Origin: Bradyrhizobium liaoningense
GTDB taxonomy: Bacteria; Pseudomonadota; Alphaproteobacteria; Rhizobiales; Xanthobacteraceae
Direction: 5' to 3'
Length of the DNA stretch: 64,000 bases
NCBI RefSeq assembly: GCF_018130955.1
Contig: NZ_JAFCJM010000026.1
Coordinates: forward strand, 1-64,000
Both the position numbers and the translations under genes were made by a program. The notes under the pieces were generated by a model. It worked only from the letters and a program-made list of their open reading frames with translations. It was not told the DNA's origin and did no database searches. Shown here piece after piece: positions 40,889 through 50,495 of the stretch (positions are counted from its first letter, which is position 1; every line of letters starts with the position of its first letter).

Positions 40889-41728
40889 ATGATGGGGCAT
40901 CGGCAAGTCGAACAGGCCGCGTTGTTCTATGAGTTCTCGCCCGAGAAGCAGATCCCCGCCGCCCCTCCCACTGCCGTCTTCGATAGGTTTGTTGACCTTC
41001 AAGAGATCAGGCGGGACCTGGCGCCCGTTCTAGAGTAGCATTGGTCGGCCTTCGATCGATCCGGAGCTGATGATCCGGATGCTCCTGATCGGATACTGCT
41101 TGGGCATCCGATCGGAGCGGCGGCTGCGCGATGCGGTCCATCTCAATTTCGCCTACCGATGAACTGCCGGCTCGTGTCTGGATGGGGCGGTGCCGAATCA
41201 CTCGACGTTCTCCAAGAAAGGCACGGCCGCTTCCGGCAGAGCGATCTCTTCCGTCGCGAGTCCGTCTTGCGTCACAACATAGAAAGCGATTGGTCGGTGG
41301 TGAAGGGGATGCCGGGATGGTACCTTCTCACGCGATGACTTCACCCTAGGACCATACCAGCGATGTTTACGTCTGCCCCGGCCAAGACGACGACCGGCTC
41401 ATTGATCGATGGTGGGACACTACGCTACCGGGCGAGTATGATTGCCAAGCTTGCAGTCTAAAGCCTCGGTGCTGTCCAAAGAAGCCGGCTCGATACGTGC
41501 CGCGATCGATCTATAAAAGCACTTGTGACATGTCGCGCGAGATCGCGCGATCTTGGAAGGGGCTGGTTTCGCGGCGGCGTCGTAAAAAGATCGAGATGCT
41601 ATTTGCGCATCTCATGCGCATTCTCACGCTCGACCGTCTACGTCTATGAGGCCAAAACGGCGAGTGATGAGTTCTTCCTCGCAACCATCGCCCAGAACCT
41701 TCGGAAGACGGCCCGATGCCCGCCCTGA
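40889..41728 (+). pseudogene. IS1182-family transposase remnant
   Basis: MMGHRQVEQAALFYEFSPEK opens the frame and FDRFVDLQEIRRDLAPVLE follows. Then come the frame pieces IDPELMIRMLLIGYCLGI and RSERRLRDAVHLNFAY, and CLDGAVPNHSTFSKKGTAA. After a deletion the C-terminal part appears: DVYVCPGQDDDRLIDRW, then CQACSLKPRCCPKKPARYVP and SDEFFLATIAQNLRKTARCP. Stops and frameshifts are frequent and roughly the central third is missing. No terminal repeats were identified. Confidence 0.8.
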
Positions 41729-41867
41729 GGCCCGCATAGATCCGGCAAAAAGAGTGCACGCGGCATTACAATCGATTACTGCCAGGCTTTCTCAACGGAA
41801 TCGACCCAAGAGCGACGTGCGCATGACCGAGAAACGCTAAAATCTCTCAGATACATGTTGGTCTTCC

Positions 41868-41951
41868 TTAAACCGGAAGCATGTTGATCACTGTACCAAG
41901 AACAAAGCACAGCGATCCGATAAGGTAAAGCCAGTTCGCTAGATTGCCCAT
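41868..41951 (-). CDS. 27-residue single-helix membrane peptide
   Basis: A short gene of 27 codons: MGNLANWLYLIGSLCFVLG, then TVINMLPV. One hydrophobic helix spans almost the whole length, so it should insert in the inner membrane. Peptides of this form are often missed by gene finders. The upstream GAGATG is a weak ribosome-binding site. Function unknown. Confidence 0.5.
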   Translation of the reverse strand: MGNLANWLYLIGSLCFVLGTVINMLPV

Positions 41952-42263
41952 GCGACATCTCGTGGATTGACTGGCTGCGGCCCAGCAGGCTTGTTCATTT
42001 CAGCAGTCATCCTCGTTTGCTCCATGGCCACTTTCATCACACAAGCGGCGGCTCGAGTAAGCCGCACGCTGCCAAGCGTCACCACCAGCCGTGGTCACCA
42101 CCGACCGTAAGAGAACCCGGGATAGTAATAGGTCGGAGAGCTCCAATATGATCGTCAATCCATCGAATGTCGTCGAAGACGGTGATCTGATCGCGGATCA
42201 CCTGAAGGTCGGCGCCGACTCACTACAGGCACGCGCCGGCCTTCGGCAGCGCAGACGATTTTA
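41952..42263. other. Intergenic region
   Basis: About 310 bases, no supported gene. A short plus-strand frame (42091-42312) is low quality and overlaps the next gene on the other strand. Confidence 0.35.
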
Positions 42264-42626
42264 TCAATACGGCGGACACGTCGGTGTGTCGGTCCAGGGC
42301 GCTGTCGCATAGGCGCCGACGCGCGGTGCGGGCACGCAACCTGACGTGTAATATCCGTAGCCGTCGGCTCCATAATATGAGTTATAGGTCGGATAGCCCC
42401 AATACGAACTATATGCGGGATAGCCCCAGTACGAATTATTAACCCGGTACGAAGGGTAAGGATTACCCCGCCGCACCTGATAGCGCACGTCCGTCGTCAC
42501 GGCTGGTATCGCCGCCTTGATCGACGTGCCATTGATCGGCGCAGCAGACGATTTGGCCGTGGCGGCCACTGCGATAGGAACAGCAATTGCGAGCGCAATC
42601 GCGAGGCTGCAGACTTGAATCTTCAT
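42264..42626 (-). CDS. Secreted Tyr/Pro-rich small protein
   Basis: 120 residues with a signal peptide (KIQVCSLAIALAIAVPIAVA, cut near AVA-ATA). The mature part carries repeats of the form SYWGYPxY / NSYYGxDGYGYY, so it is rich in Tyr, Gly and Pro. Two Cys lie near the C-terminus. It may be a surface or matrix protein of low complexity. CAGGAGCTACC precedes the ATG, and element R4 lies just upstream, matching the arrangement at R3. Confidence 0.75.
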   Translation of the reverse strand: MKIQVCSLAIALAIAVPIAVAATAKSSAAPINGTSIKAAIPAVTTDVRYQVRRGNPYPSYRVNNSYWGYPAYSSYWGYPTYNSYYGADGYGYYTSGCVPAPRVGAYATAPWTDTPTCPPY

Positions 42627-42945
42627 GGTAGCTCCTGTTCGTGTTAAAGATGATTATCCACCACCCGACGAGAATGACCTTCCAACGCCGGCGAGGGAAA
42701 TCACCTCCCGCCATAGAGTCGATAGACGATCGTTATTTGCCGCCGCGCCGCGTGATGCCGTAGCGAGGAATGCCACCAGCCGCACCTGCAGAGACTCCCG
42801 TTGCCGCCCTTGGTCCAATCGAGATTGCGCGTGCCAACGCGCCGACTTTGACCATGACGCCGCTCCTTCGGTGGATTTGTCGTGCGCACGTCGCCGACCG
42901 GATGCCGGACCGAGACAAGAGAGGGAAGGACATCGCCAATTTGCG
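42627..42945 (-). repeat. Repeated intergenic element, copy R4 (extended form, paired with R3)
   Basis: Core with dyad GGCGAG-11-CCCGCC at about 42690-42712, the shared leader, and the same distal blocks as R3 (GGTGGATTTGTCGTGCGC, AGAGAGGGAAGGACATCGCC). R3 and R4 are about 320 bp each and clearly related end to end. In gene orientation, R4 ends at the ATG at 42626. Confidence 0.8.
42733..42855 (-). CDS. 40-residue peptide inside element R4
   Basis: AAGGAG lies 7 bases before ATG 42855. The frame reads MVKVGALARAISIGPRAATG, then VSAGAAGGIPRYGITRRGGK and a stop. In R3 the same start is followed by a premature stop, but GSIPRYGITRRGG survives. In R1 and R5 the block reads GIPRYGITLRG and GIPRDGITPRG. 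The gene could be a real small basic protein or a chance frame in a repeat. Coding status is unproven. Confidence 0.4.
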   Translation of the reverse strand: MVKVGALARAISIGPRAATGVSAGAAGGIPRYGITRRGGK

Positions 42946-43516
42946 GGGTAGGATGCCTACAGAAACGTTTTGGAACGCCGGAATCGGGTTACCTGGGTAA
43001 CGACCAACCTGTTCTTGCAAACTCAGGTCTGGTGGTGGCACGAACCAAGCCCCCCGACCCGCCACTCGATTCGAGCTTACCCGGACGCGTTACGTCGCCT
43101 CTTGGCCTTCAACATGTTTCGCCGCAACGCGAGCTTGATTGCCAACGCGGCAAAGCGGACCTTGCATCACGTGGCCAAGTTTATGGGCTCGCGGCCTAGG
43201 TTAGCATCAGTAAGGATGGACAAACCGGGAGCGCTCGAATGAAGGAGATTTCTACTCGAGCGATTGTCTGAGCTACAGCGCAGGAGGCCTTAGCGTCTGA
43301 AAGCTCTAGACCCTGGCGCCGGAGAGAATGAAAACGATAGCGATCCGGAATTTCTAACAGCGCGCAGACGGCAATACCCTCCTCATACACCTCATCGATA
43401 CTTGGTGGCAGCGGCCCATCGATCACAACGCGGTCGATCCGCGTTCGTGTGCGCGGCCCCTACTCTCGATGTCCCAAGAGCCCGATCGAGCTGCCCAGCA
43501 TGTAGGAGTTGCGCCC
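42946..43516. other. Intergenic stretch
   Basis: About 570 bases. A minus-strand frame at 43196-43426 (PSIDEVYEEGIAVCALLEIP) is possible but unsupported. The end (TAGGAG) serves the gene at 43517. Confidence 0.35.
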
Positions 43517-43918
43517 ATGCCCTTTCGCTTCATTACAAAGTCTATCCACACCTACCTAATAGACTATCCTGTTGCCATCGTCTTGATGGTTGCGCCATTC
43601 CGGCTGAACCTAGGCAAGAGCGGTCCTGTCGCACTGTGGCTTTCGGCGGTGCCCCGCATCTTGGCACTGCTGCTGCCGGCTTTCACGGAGCATGCGACGG
43701 GGCTCCTCCGGATCATCCGTTACTGGCTGCATGTCTGGGTGGACAGCGCATTGGGTGTGATCTCCATCGCTGCCCCCTCCGCTTTTCATTTTACTGGGCT
43801 TGATGCCTGGTATTGCTGGTTTCTCGGCGCGGGGCTCCTGCTGACGACCTCAGTTCTTAGCGCGCCCGAAATGAGCGCCGCCCGGCGAGCGAATCTCGAC
43901 ACGCGGACTACCATGTGA
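43517..43918 (+). CDS. Four-helix membrane protein (SPW-repeat-like)
   Basis: 133 residues from ATG 43517, which follows AGGAG by 8 bases. The frame reaches back to 43469 without a ribosome-binding site. Four hydrophobic helices: IDYPVAIVLMVAPFRLNLG, then VALWLSAVPRILALLLPAF, then YWLHVWVDSALGVISIAAPS, then WYCWFLGAGLLLTTSVL. The pattern fits small SPW-type membrane proteins of unknown role. The tail APEMSAARRA is polar. Confidence 0.8.
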   Translation: MPFRFITKSIHTYLIDYPVAIVLMVAPFRLNLGKSGPVALWLSAVPRILALLLPAFTEHATGLLRIIRYWLHVWVDSALGVISIAAPSAFHFTGLDAWYCWFLGAGLLLTTSVLSAPEMSAARRANLDTRTTM

Positions 43919-44471
43919 GGATCGGTTCGATTTTCGGGCGGCATCCAGTTGCAGATTTGATCGCAAGAGCGATGTGTCGCGCCCGGGAAGACCCGCGCGT
44001 CAGTCGGGGGAGATAGGCGGCGCCAACATCTTGCGCGGCGGGGCCTTGCCCAGGAGGCTGGGCTCTTCGCTTCCATCGAGACGTTGCTTGCGCTGCTCAG
44101 GCGAGTGGAGGGCTAGCGGTTACACCATGTCCGTGTTGATGGCGATTTCCTGGACCACTGAATTGACGAAGCCTGGTGAACTCCGTCCGGTCCAGCTGAT
44201 GGGCCGCCATTCGACTGGGCGGCATAATCATCAAAACCGATGCTAATGGTTCGTCCAAAGTAGCGTGAATCTGAGCACTGTTCTTTCCGCGACCCCAATA
44301 GCTGCCGTCGGCCTTTAAAGTGGGTGGTGAGCACGGTGGTCAGTCCATTACCTTGCATCCACACCTTTCCAGAATGCGACGTAGCCTTTAATGGCCGCAG
44401 CAGCGTGTTCCGCCAATGCGAGGGCAAACCCGGCTTACGTGCTTTCTCTTCCTCGAAGGTGACGCGCCGAT
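43919..44471. other. Region without a supported gene
   Basis: Open frames overlap on both strands but none shows family motifs or a start site. This lies next to the dead IS5 element and may be insertion scar. Confidence 0.35.
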
Positions 44472-45233
44472 CTAGGGCGTGGACTCGTAACGCGCGGCCA
44501 GCCGTAGCCGGATAGATGCGAGTTGGACGAAGGCAAGGTAGTTGCCCGCAAGCCTGTCTTAACGCCTCGCCACACAACGACATTGTTTGATCCTGTTGAA
44601 GAACCGTTCGACCTGGTTGCGAGCGCGATAAAGGTACGGGCTGAAAGCAGATCGGATCGCTGCGATTGCTCTTCGGGGGGATGTTGGCCCACGCGCCCTT
44701 TTTCATGGCCAGCTCTCTTATCCAGTCGGCGTCATAGCCACGGTCGGCACGCAGCATTGACCCGGGCTTCAGGCGAGAGAGCAGTTTTCCGGAGTCGAAC
44801 GTCGTGGGCCTCGCCGGGGCTCAACGCCAACCGTACCGGCAAACCATTGCTATCGACCACCGCATGGATTTTACTCGTCGAGCCGCCGCGTGACCTTCCA
44901 ATCGATTGGCGCCGATTCCTGGTGATGCAGGCTCCATACTGATGCACGCGGACAATCGAGGTGTAGATCATTTGGACAGCGACATCGTGGGCAGCAGCAA
45001 GTGCGTCTATGATGCGGCCCCAGACACCGGCCCGCCGCCAACGGACGCTCGGGCACATCACGCCAAGGTGCTCCATAGCGCAAGACCCAGAAGATGCCAT
45101 TGAGGACACGACGGTCGTTAACCAGAGGAACGCCACGCGGCTTGTTCGGCAGCATGGGCTTGATGGCAACCCATTCATAATCGGCGAGTTCGTAGCGCGT
45201 GATTCGAGCCCCCAGTTTGGAAGCTTGAATCAC
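44472..45233 (-). pseudogene. IS5-family transposase remnant
   Basis: ITRYELADYEWVAIKPMLPN and RRVLNGIFWVLRYGAPWRD open the frame at 45233. After frame changes: IHAVVDSNGLPVRLALSPGE, then MLRADRGYDADWIRELAMKK and GAWANIPPKSNRSDPI, then NYLAFVQLAS-like sequence ending at 44472. The DDE-type catalytic residues (VDSNG, ADRGYDAD) are visible, but at least two frameshifts disrupt the gene. Inverted repeats were not found by eye. Confidence 0.85.
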
Positions 45234-45650
45234 AGAGGGCTGGCCAGACGCAACGCTTCCGGGCAGGCCCGGCTGGACGCTTACGGGGTAGAAGCGGACA
45301 TCAGCCAGCCGACATCCCCGCTGAAACCATCGGAAATGCCCCCCGGCGGACCTCTCCGGATGTCCGCTCTTGCGCCGCTCCGGAGGAGCGGACAGGACTG
45401 AATCGAACGTCTTGAGATTAAGCGGAATTCGGCTGCGGCACTAGTTTTCGTGGCGGCGCTGCGCCGTCTCGAGCCAGGGCCCAAGCCAGCAATCGACCGC
45501 GAGCAATGGCCACGGTAGGTGAAGGCTCACGCCACGCCTAGCGGTCGTGCGAAGATGGGGCGCGTCTTGTCAAAGGGGCGATTGGAAGCGCAGCCTCCAA
45601 TGCTGTCGCGTTCATCCGGACCAGACAAGCCGCGGACGCGAAGGATCCAA
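45234..45650. other. Intergenic region between IS remnant and giant kinase
   Basis: No gene seen. It contains a type of dispersed intergenic sequence around 45300-45400. The 3' end of the kinase gene falls at 45651. Confidence 0.4.
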
Positions 45651-48600
45651 TCACGATGTAATGTCCGGCTGGGCAGACACGGTGAATTCAAAGGTGGCGC
45701 CGTGGGGCACGTTCGCGCTGGCCCACAGGCGCCCGCCATGCGCTTCAATGATCGACCGGCAGATCGACAGGCCCATACCCAAGCCGCCGGACTTTGTAGT
45801 GTAAAAGGCGTCAAAGACGCGCTCAAGGGCCGCCGGCGCCAGTCCCGGACCCGAATCTCGCACCCCGACGAGCACGCCGTTCGGCTCGGCCTTCCGGGTA
45901 CTGATCAGCAACTCCCGCGTGCCCTCGCCGACGCCGCTCATCGCTTCGATGCCGTTGACAATCAAGTTAAGAATCACTTGTTGCAGTTGGACCCGATCTG
46001 CTCGAATGAGTGGCAAGCTCTCCGCAAGTTGCGTCCGCACCGAAATGCCGTTCTTCAAAACCTCGGCCCGGGTCAGGGCTATGACCTCAAGCACCGCCTC
46101 GTTGATCTCCAGGTCGTCCTTCCGTGGGGGCGCCTTCTTGTTTAGGGCGCGGATCCCATCGATAACGTCGATGGTTCGGTTGCCGTCCTTGACGGCAGCA
46201 TCGAGCGCCTGCCGGACCTCCTCCAGATTGGGCCGCTGGGCGTTTAGAAAGCGCAAGGCAGCTTGGGCATTGGTAATTGTCGCTGCGATTGGCTGGATGA
46301 CTTCATGCGCAATCGAAGCCGAGAGCTGCCCCATTGTTGCGACTCGATTCGCGTGCACGAGCTCCATCTGCACCTCGCTGTAACGCCGCTCGCTTTCGCG
46401 AATTTCCTCCTCCGCCCGCTTGCGCTCGGTTAAATCCACCACGAAGGCGACGCCCTGTTCGTGTCGCTCACCGAAAGTCGCCGCCCCGACCAGCACCGGC
46501 ACGCGGCCACCGCTTTTCTGGAGGTACTCCTTCTCATAGGGTTGCGCGGTTCCGGTCGTCTCCAACTCCGCCACTCGTCGGTCGTCGGCATCACGCCAGT
46601 CAGTGGGCGTCAGATCCCGCCAGCGCAGCTGACCGGAGAGGAGATCATCGCGGCCGTATCCGATGATGCGGAGAAAAGCGTCGTTTGCATCGATGATCCG
46701 ACCGTCAAGATCCCAGACGAAGATGCCAATAATGTTGACATCCACTAGTCGTCGGATCCTAGCCTCCCGCTCAGCTAGTTCCCGATACAAGCTGGCGTTC
46801 TCTATTGAGATAGCCGCCTGGGAAGCGAGCAGCGTGAGGACTACCATTCGAGCAGGAGTAAACGCCCCAGTCGCAAGGTTGTTCTCCAAGTACAGCATTC
46901 CGATCAACCTGGTCTGCTTCAGTATCGGCAGGCAGAGCATTGAACGTGAGCTGTGGTCGCGAATATAGACATCCGTTGAAAACGATCTCTGACTGAACGC
47001 ATCGTGCAGGAGAACGCTTTCTTTAGTCCGAAGGACGTAGTGAAACACGGACTTCGGTAGGTCCGCGGCCGTGACGCGTGCCTGTTTCAGGACCACGTTC
47101 ACGGTGCCGCTGCTGGTTGTGGCTTCTGCTTCAACTTGATATTTGTCGCCTCGCGAGAGAATCAAGAGACCGCGATCGGCACCCGCGTGTTCGATCGCTA
47201 GACTCATGAGCGTGTTGATTAACTTCTCGAAAACGATCTCGCCGGACAGTGCTTCCGAGACTCTGATTACGGTAGCCAAATCAAGCTGCTCGTTGGGTGC
47301 CACCATCGTCGCCGTGGAATCCGGGATGGATTTGTCCACTTTGAGGTGTGGATGAAGCTCCTCGAGCTGGCGAACCTTTCCGTTAGCTCCCCAGCGCAGG
47401 TAGCAGGCCCGCGCCGCCCGCAAATAGGTCGCCGCAATCTCCTCGTAACCGCGCTCCGCGTAGAATCGACCAGCAATCTCGTTCGCAATTGCCTGGTTGT
47501 GCACGAACCCGTACCTGTGAGCCTCGCGGATGGCCTTGTCGTACAACTCCTGAGCGTTCAGCACCCTGCCTTCAATGCGGGCGATTTCGGCGCCGACCAA
47601 GGCTACGCGGTCTTCGAAGGTTTCGGGGTTGACCTCCGCCCACAGTTGAAGTTGCCGGTGATGGTCCACAATAGACTCGAAGTGCCACGATCTCTGCTCT
47701 GGTGTGGCGTGATCCCAGACCGCTGCGTGCGTCAGCGCGCCATAAAATCGATACTCCGCTGACTCGAACGTTGCCGCCGACGTCCAAAGCAGAGGTTCCG
47801 CGTGCAGCGAGGCGTCGACCGCCGTCGCAAGGTCTCCGGCGAAAAAATGGGCCTGCAGCTTTCGCGTCCAGTAATAGAACTCAGCGAGCAATAGATCGGG
47901 GCTGTTAGCTAAACGGCGTTCGGTGTCGTCTTCGCTGTATCCCTCATGATCCAGGCACCCGAACTGTGCAGTTAGCCCGCGCAAGGTGAGGATCAAACCG
48001 AGTTGTGCCCCGCAGCGCTCTATGACTAGACCGAAACGCACCCGCCTAGCAAATGTCAAGCCGTTCTCGCATTCCTTTTGCACTTCCGCGAGTGGATCCC
48101 CGGCGGCGAGGCAAACCGTGACGGTCAGCAGTTCGCACTCGGCTGTCAGATAATCGATCGAGTAGATCAGCCGCTGATTACGTTCCCAAGTCTCTTCTGC
48201 AAGAAGGGCTCTGCCGGCTCTGAGATACTTGAGCGCCGAGTCGTACGCCGTCGAGAGTTTCGCACGCCGGCCTGCGATCAAATTAAGCTGTGCGACGCGC
48301 TCGCGATCGTCGACAGAGGTGATGAGATGAGAGCCCCGGTTGAGTTGATTCACGATCTCAAATATCGCTTCCTCACGTTTTTCGGCGGGCGTGTGCTTAG
48401 CAAGGAGCATTCCGGTCCGCAGGTGAGCCTCAGCGCGCAGGTCCTTCGGAATAAGCGAATAGGCGGCTTCCTGGACACGGTCGTGCGTGAATCTGTAGAA
48501 ATTGTCCGCACGGATGATGAGGCCCAATCGCACGGCTTCCAGAAGATGGTCGTGCATGCTTTCAAGCGAGCCCTGATACCCGATCCGCAGCGTCTCGAAC

Positions 48601-50495
48601 TCTGCACTGTTGCCCATGCAGGCGAACTGCTGGAGTACCTTCTGCGTTGCCGGCGGAAGGCGCTTCAACTTCTCGATCAACAGCTCTGCGACATTGTCCG
48701 TGAACCCTTTGGCGCGAATGCGGAGCAGATCCCATACCCAACGCCGTGCGCGGTAATCGAATGTCAGCAGGCGATCGTCCGCCAGCGTAGAAATGAACTG
48801 GATGGCGAAGAACGGGTTGCCGGTGGTCTTTTCGTGAACCAATTGCGCCAGCGGGGCGGCGCGCGCCAATTTGCATTGAAGGGAGTCTACAAGCAGTCTA
48901 CCTAGATCGTCGCGACTGAGCGGCGAGAGAACGATGTCCCGCACAGCCGTTCCGGCCTGGCGGATCGCTTCTAGCTTGCGTACCAGGGGGTGGATGGCAT
49001 TGACCTCGTTGTCCCGATAAGCACCAATGAGCAGCAAGTTCCGCAGATCGTTGTGCGTCAACAGATCTTGGAGGAGGTCGAGTGTGGCGATATCCAGCCA
49101 TTGCATGTCATCAAGGAAGAGTGCGAGCGGATGTTCAGGTCGCGCAAATACGCCGATGAATTGTCGAAATACGAACTGAAAACGCTTCTGCGCCTCCCGC
49201 GGCGGCAATTCTGGAACTGGCGGCTGCTCGCCTATGACATGCCTCAATTCCGGAACGAGATCGACAAGGAGCAGTCCGTTCGGACCCAGCGCCTCACGAA
49301 GTGCGTCCTGCCATTTGCGCAGGTCTTCCTCATTCTGGCTGAGGAGCCGCCGGACGAGGCTCTGAAACGCCTGGGCCAACGAGGCATACGGAATGTCGCG
49401 CTTGTCACGGTCGGATTTGCCCGATGCAAACAAGCCGCGTGGCGGCACGAGTGACTTATGGAGCTCGTTGACGACTGCGGACTTGCCGATGCCAGAGTAT
49501 CCGGAGACCAGCACCAGCTCCGCTCGGCCACCGCCAACGATGCGGTCGAAGGCGGTGAGTAGGCCGTCAAGCTCGCGGTCCCTCCCGTACAGCTTCTCGG
49601 GGATCCTGAGGCGATCCGGGACGTCTCGAGCGCCAGGCGTGAAGTCATCGATCCATCCCTGGGACTCCCATTGGGATAGGCAGCGTCGAAGATCGCTCTC
49701 AACTCCCACCGCTGTCTGATACCTCTCCTCCGCCGTTTTGGAGAGCAGCTTCATCGTGATCGCAGAGATCGACGCCGGCACCGTTCCCACTCGCTCACTG
49801 GGTGCGGGTGGTTGTTTCGCGATGTGACAGTGCACCCATTCCATCGGGTCGGAGGCCGTGAATGGAAGACCCCCGGTCAGCATTTCGTAAAACGTCACTC
49901 CAAGTGAGTAGAGGTCGCTCCGAGAATCGATCGAACGGTTCATTCGTCCTGTCTGCTCGGGTGCCATGTAGGCGAGCGTTCCCGCGATGAGCTCGGGAGG
50001 TTCGGGTGACTGGCGCTCGCGCGGAAGTTGGGACGCGATTCCGAATCCGGTGAGCCACGCATTGCCGGCGTTGTCGACGAGGACATTCGCAGGCTTGACA
50101 TCCTTATGTATGAAGCCGCGCTGATGGACTTGACCGAGCGTTCTTGCCAACCCAATGGCGGTGCTAAGGAAGCGAGTCAGGTCGAGCGGTTGCCCCTGGT
50201 CACACTCGAGAATCTGATCCAGCGGCTGACCGCCGGGGTCCTTCAGTAGGAGTACCGTCCGACCTTCGTGACGAGTAATGGCCAGAGGCTTGGCAGCCCA
50301 CGCGGGATCGAGTTCGGCCGCGAACGAGTATTCGTGCATGAGCCGCCCGATGCTCTGAGGCGACGGCTGTTCAAAAAGTGCTATCGCTAGAACCGGTGAG
50401 GAGTCGTCGTGCTTTCGGCCGCGGTAGAGGGTAAAGTCCGAGCTTTCCCGCAGGGGCACCAGCACGTACCCCGACAGCCCCGGGATAGGTGACAT
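45651..50495 (-). CDS. Giant fusion: Ser/Thr kinase-like + AAA ATPase + GAF + PAS + histidine kinase (copy 2)
   Basis: 1614 residues from ATG 50495. Same order as copy 1: kinase-like domain with HKDVKPAN and GFG (TGFGIAS, about 150-152), ATPase with Walker A GYSGIGKSA and Walker B LALFLDDMQWLD, helical region, GAF, PAS, then HisKA with SIAHEVIQP and HATPase with NLIVNGIEAMSG, DSGPGLA and LGMGLSICRS. It has one PAS domain where copy 1 has two, and it lacks about 215 residues of the helical region, joined in frame at AECELLT/VTVCLAAGDPLAEV (near 48115). The frame extends to 50570 but the added residues are not family-like. No receiver gene is next to it. Confidence 0.92.
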   Translation of the reverse strand: MSPIPGLSGYVLVPLRESSDFTLYRGRKHDDSSPVLAIALFEQPSPQSIGRLMHEYSFAAELDPAWAAKPLAITRHEGRTVLLLKDPGGQPLDQILECDQGQPLDLTRFLSTAIGLARTLGQVHQRGFIHKDVKPANVLVDNAGNAWLTGFGIASQLPRERQSPEPPELIAGTLAYMAPEQTGRMNRSIDSRSDLYSLGVTFYEMLTGGLPFTASDPMEWVHCHIAKQPPAPSERVGTVPASISAITMKLLSKTAEERYQTAVGVESDLRRCLSQWESQGWIDDFTPGARDVPDRLRIPEKLYGRDRELDGLLTAFDRIVGGGRAELVLVSGYSGIGKSAVVNELHKSLVPPRGLFASGKSDRDKRDIPYASLAQAFQSLVRRLLSQNEEDLRKWQDALREALGPNGLLLVDLVPELRHVIGEQPPVPELPPREAQKRFQFVFRQFIGVFARPEHPLALFLDDMQWLDIATLDLLQDLLTHNDLRNLLLIGAYRDNEVNAIHPLVRKLEAIRQAGTAVRDIVLSPLSRDDLGRLLVDSLQCKLARAAPLAQLVHEKTTGNPFFAIQFISTLADDRLLTFDYRARRWVWDLLRIRAKGFTDNVAELLIEKLKRLPPATQKVLQQFACMGNSAEFETLRIGYQGSLESMHDHLLEAVRLGLIIRADNFYRFTHDRVQEAAYSLIPKDLRAEAHLRTGMLLAKHTPAEKREEAIFEIVNQLNRGSHLITSVDDRERVAQLNLIAGRRAKLSTAYDSALKYLRAGRALLAEETWERNQRLIYSIDYLTAECELLTVTVCLAAGDPLAEVQKECENGLTFARRVRFGLVIERCGAQLGLILTLRGLTAQFGCLDHEGYSEDDTERRLANSPDLLLAEFYYWTRKLQAHFFAGDLATAVDASLHAEPLLWTSAATFESAEYRFYGALTHAAVWDHATPEQRSWHFESIVDHHRQLQLWAEVNPETFEDRVALVGAEIARIEGRVLNAQELYDKAIREAHRYGFVHNQAIANEIAGRFYAERGYEEIAATYLRAARACYLRWGANGKVRQLEELHPHLKVDKSIPDSTATMVAPNEQLDLATVIRVSEALSGEIVFEKLINTLMSLAIEHAGADRGLLILSRGDKYQVEAEATTSSGTVNVVLKQARVTAADLPKSVFHYVLRTKESVLLHDAFSQRSFSTDVYIRDHSSRSMLCLPILKQTRLIGMLYLENNLATGAFTPARMVVLTLLASQAAISIENASLYRELAEREARIRRLVDVNIIGIFVWDLDGRIIDANDAFLRIIGYGRDDLLSGQLRWRDLTPTDWRDADDRRVAELETTGTAQPYEKEYLQKSGGRVPVLVGAATFGERHEQGVAFVVDLTERKRAEEEIRESERRYSEVQMELVHANRVATMGQLSASIAHEVIQPIAATITNAQAALRFLNAQRPNLEEVRQALDAAVKDGNRTIDVIDGIRALNKKAPPRKDDLEINEAVLEVIALTRAEVLKNGISVRTQLAESLPLIRADRVQLQQVILNLIVNGIEAMSGVGEGTRELLISTRKAEPNGVLVGVRDSGPGLAPAALERVFDAFYTTKSGGLGMGLSICRSIIEAHGGRLWASANVPHGATFEFTVSAQPDITS

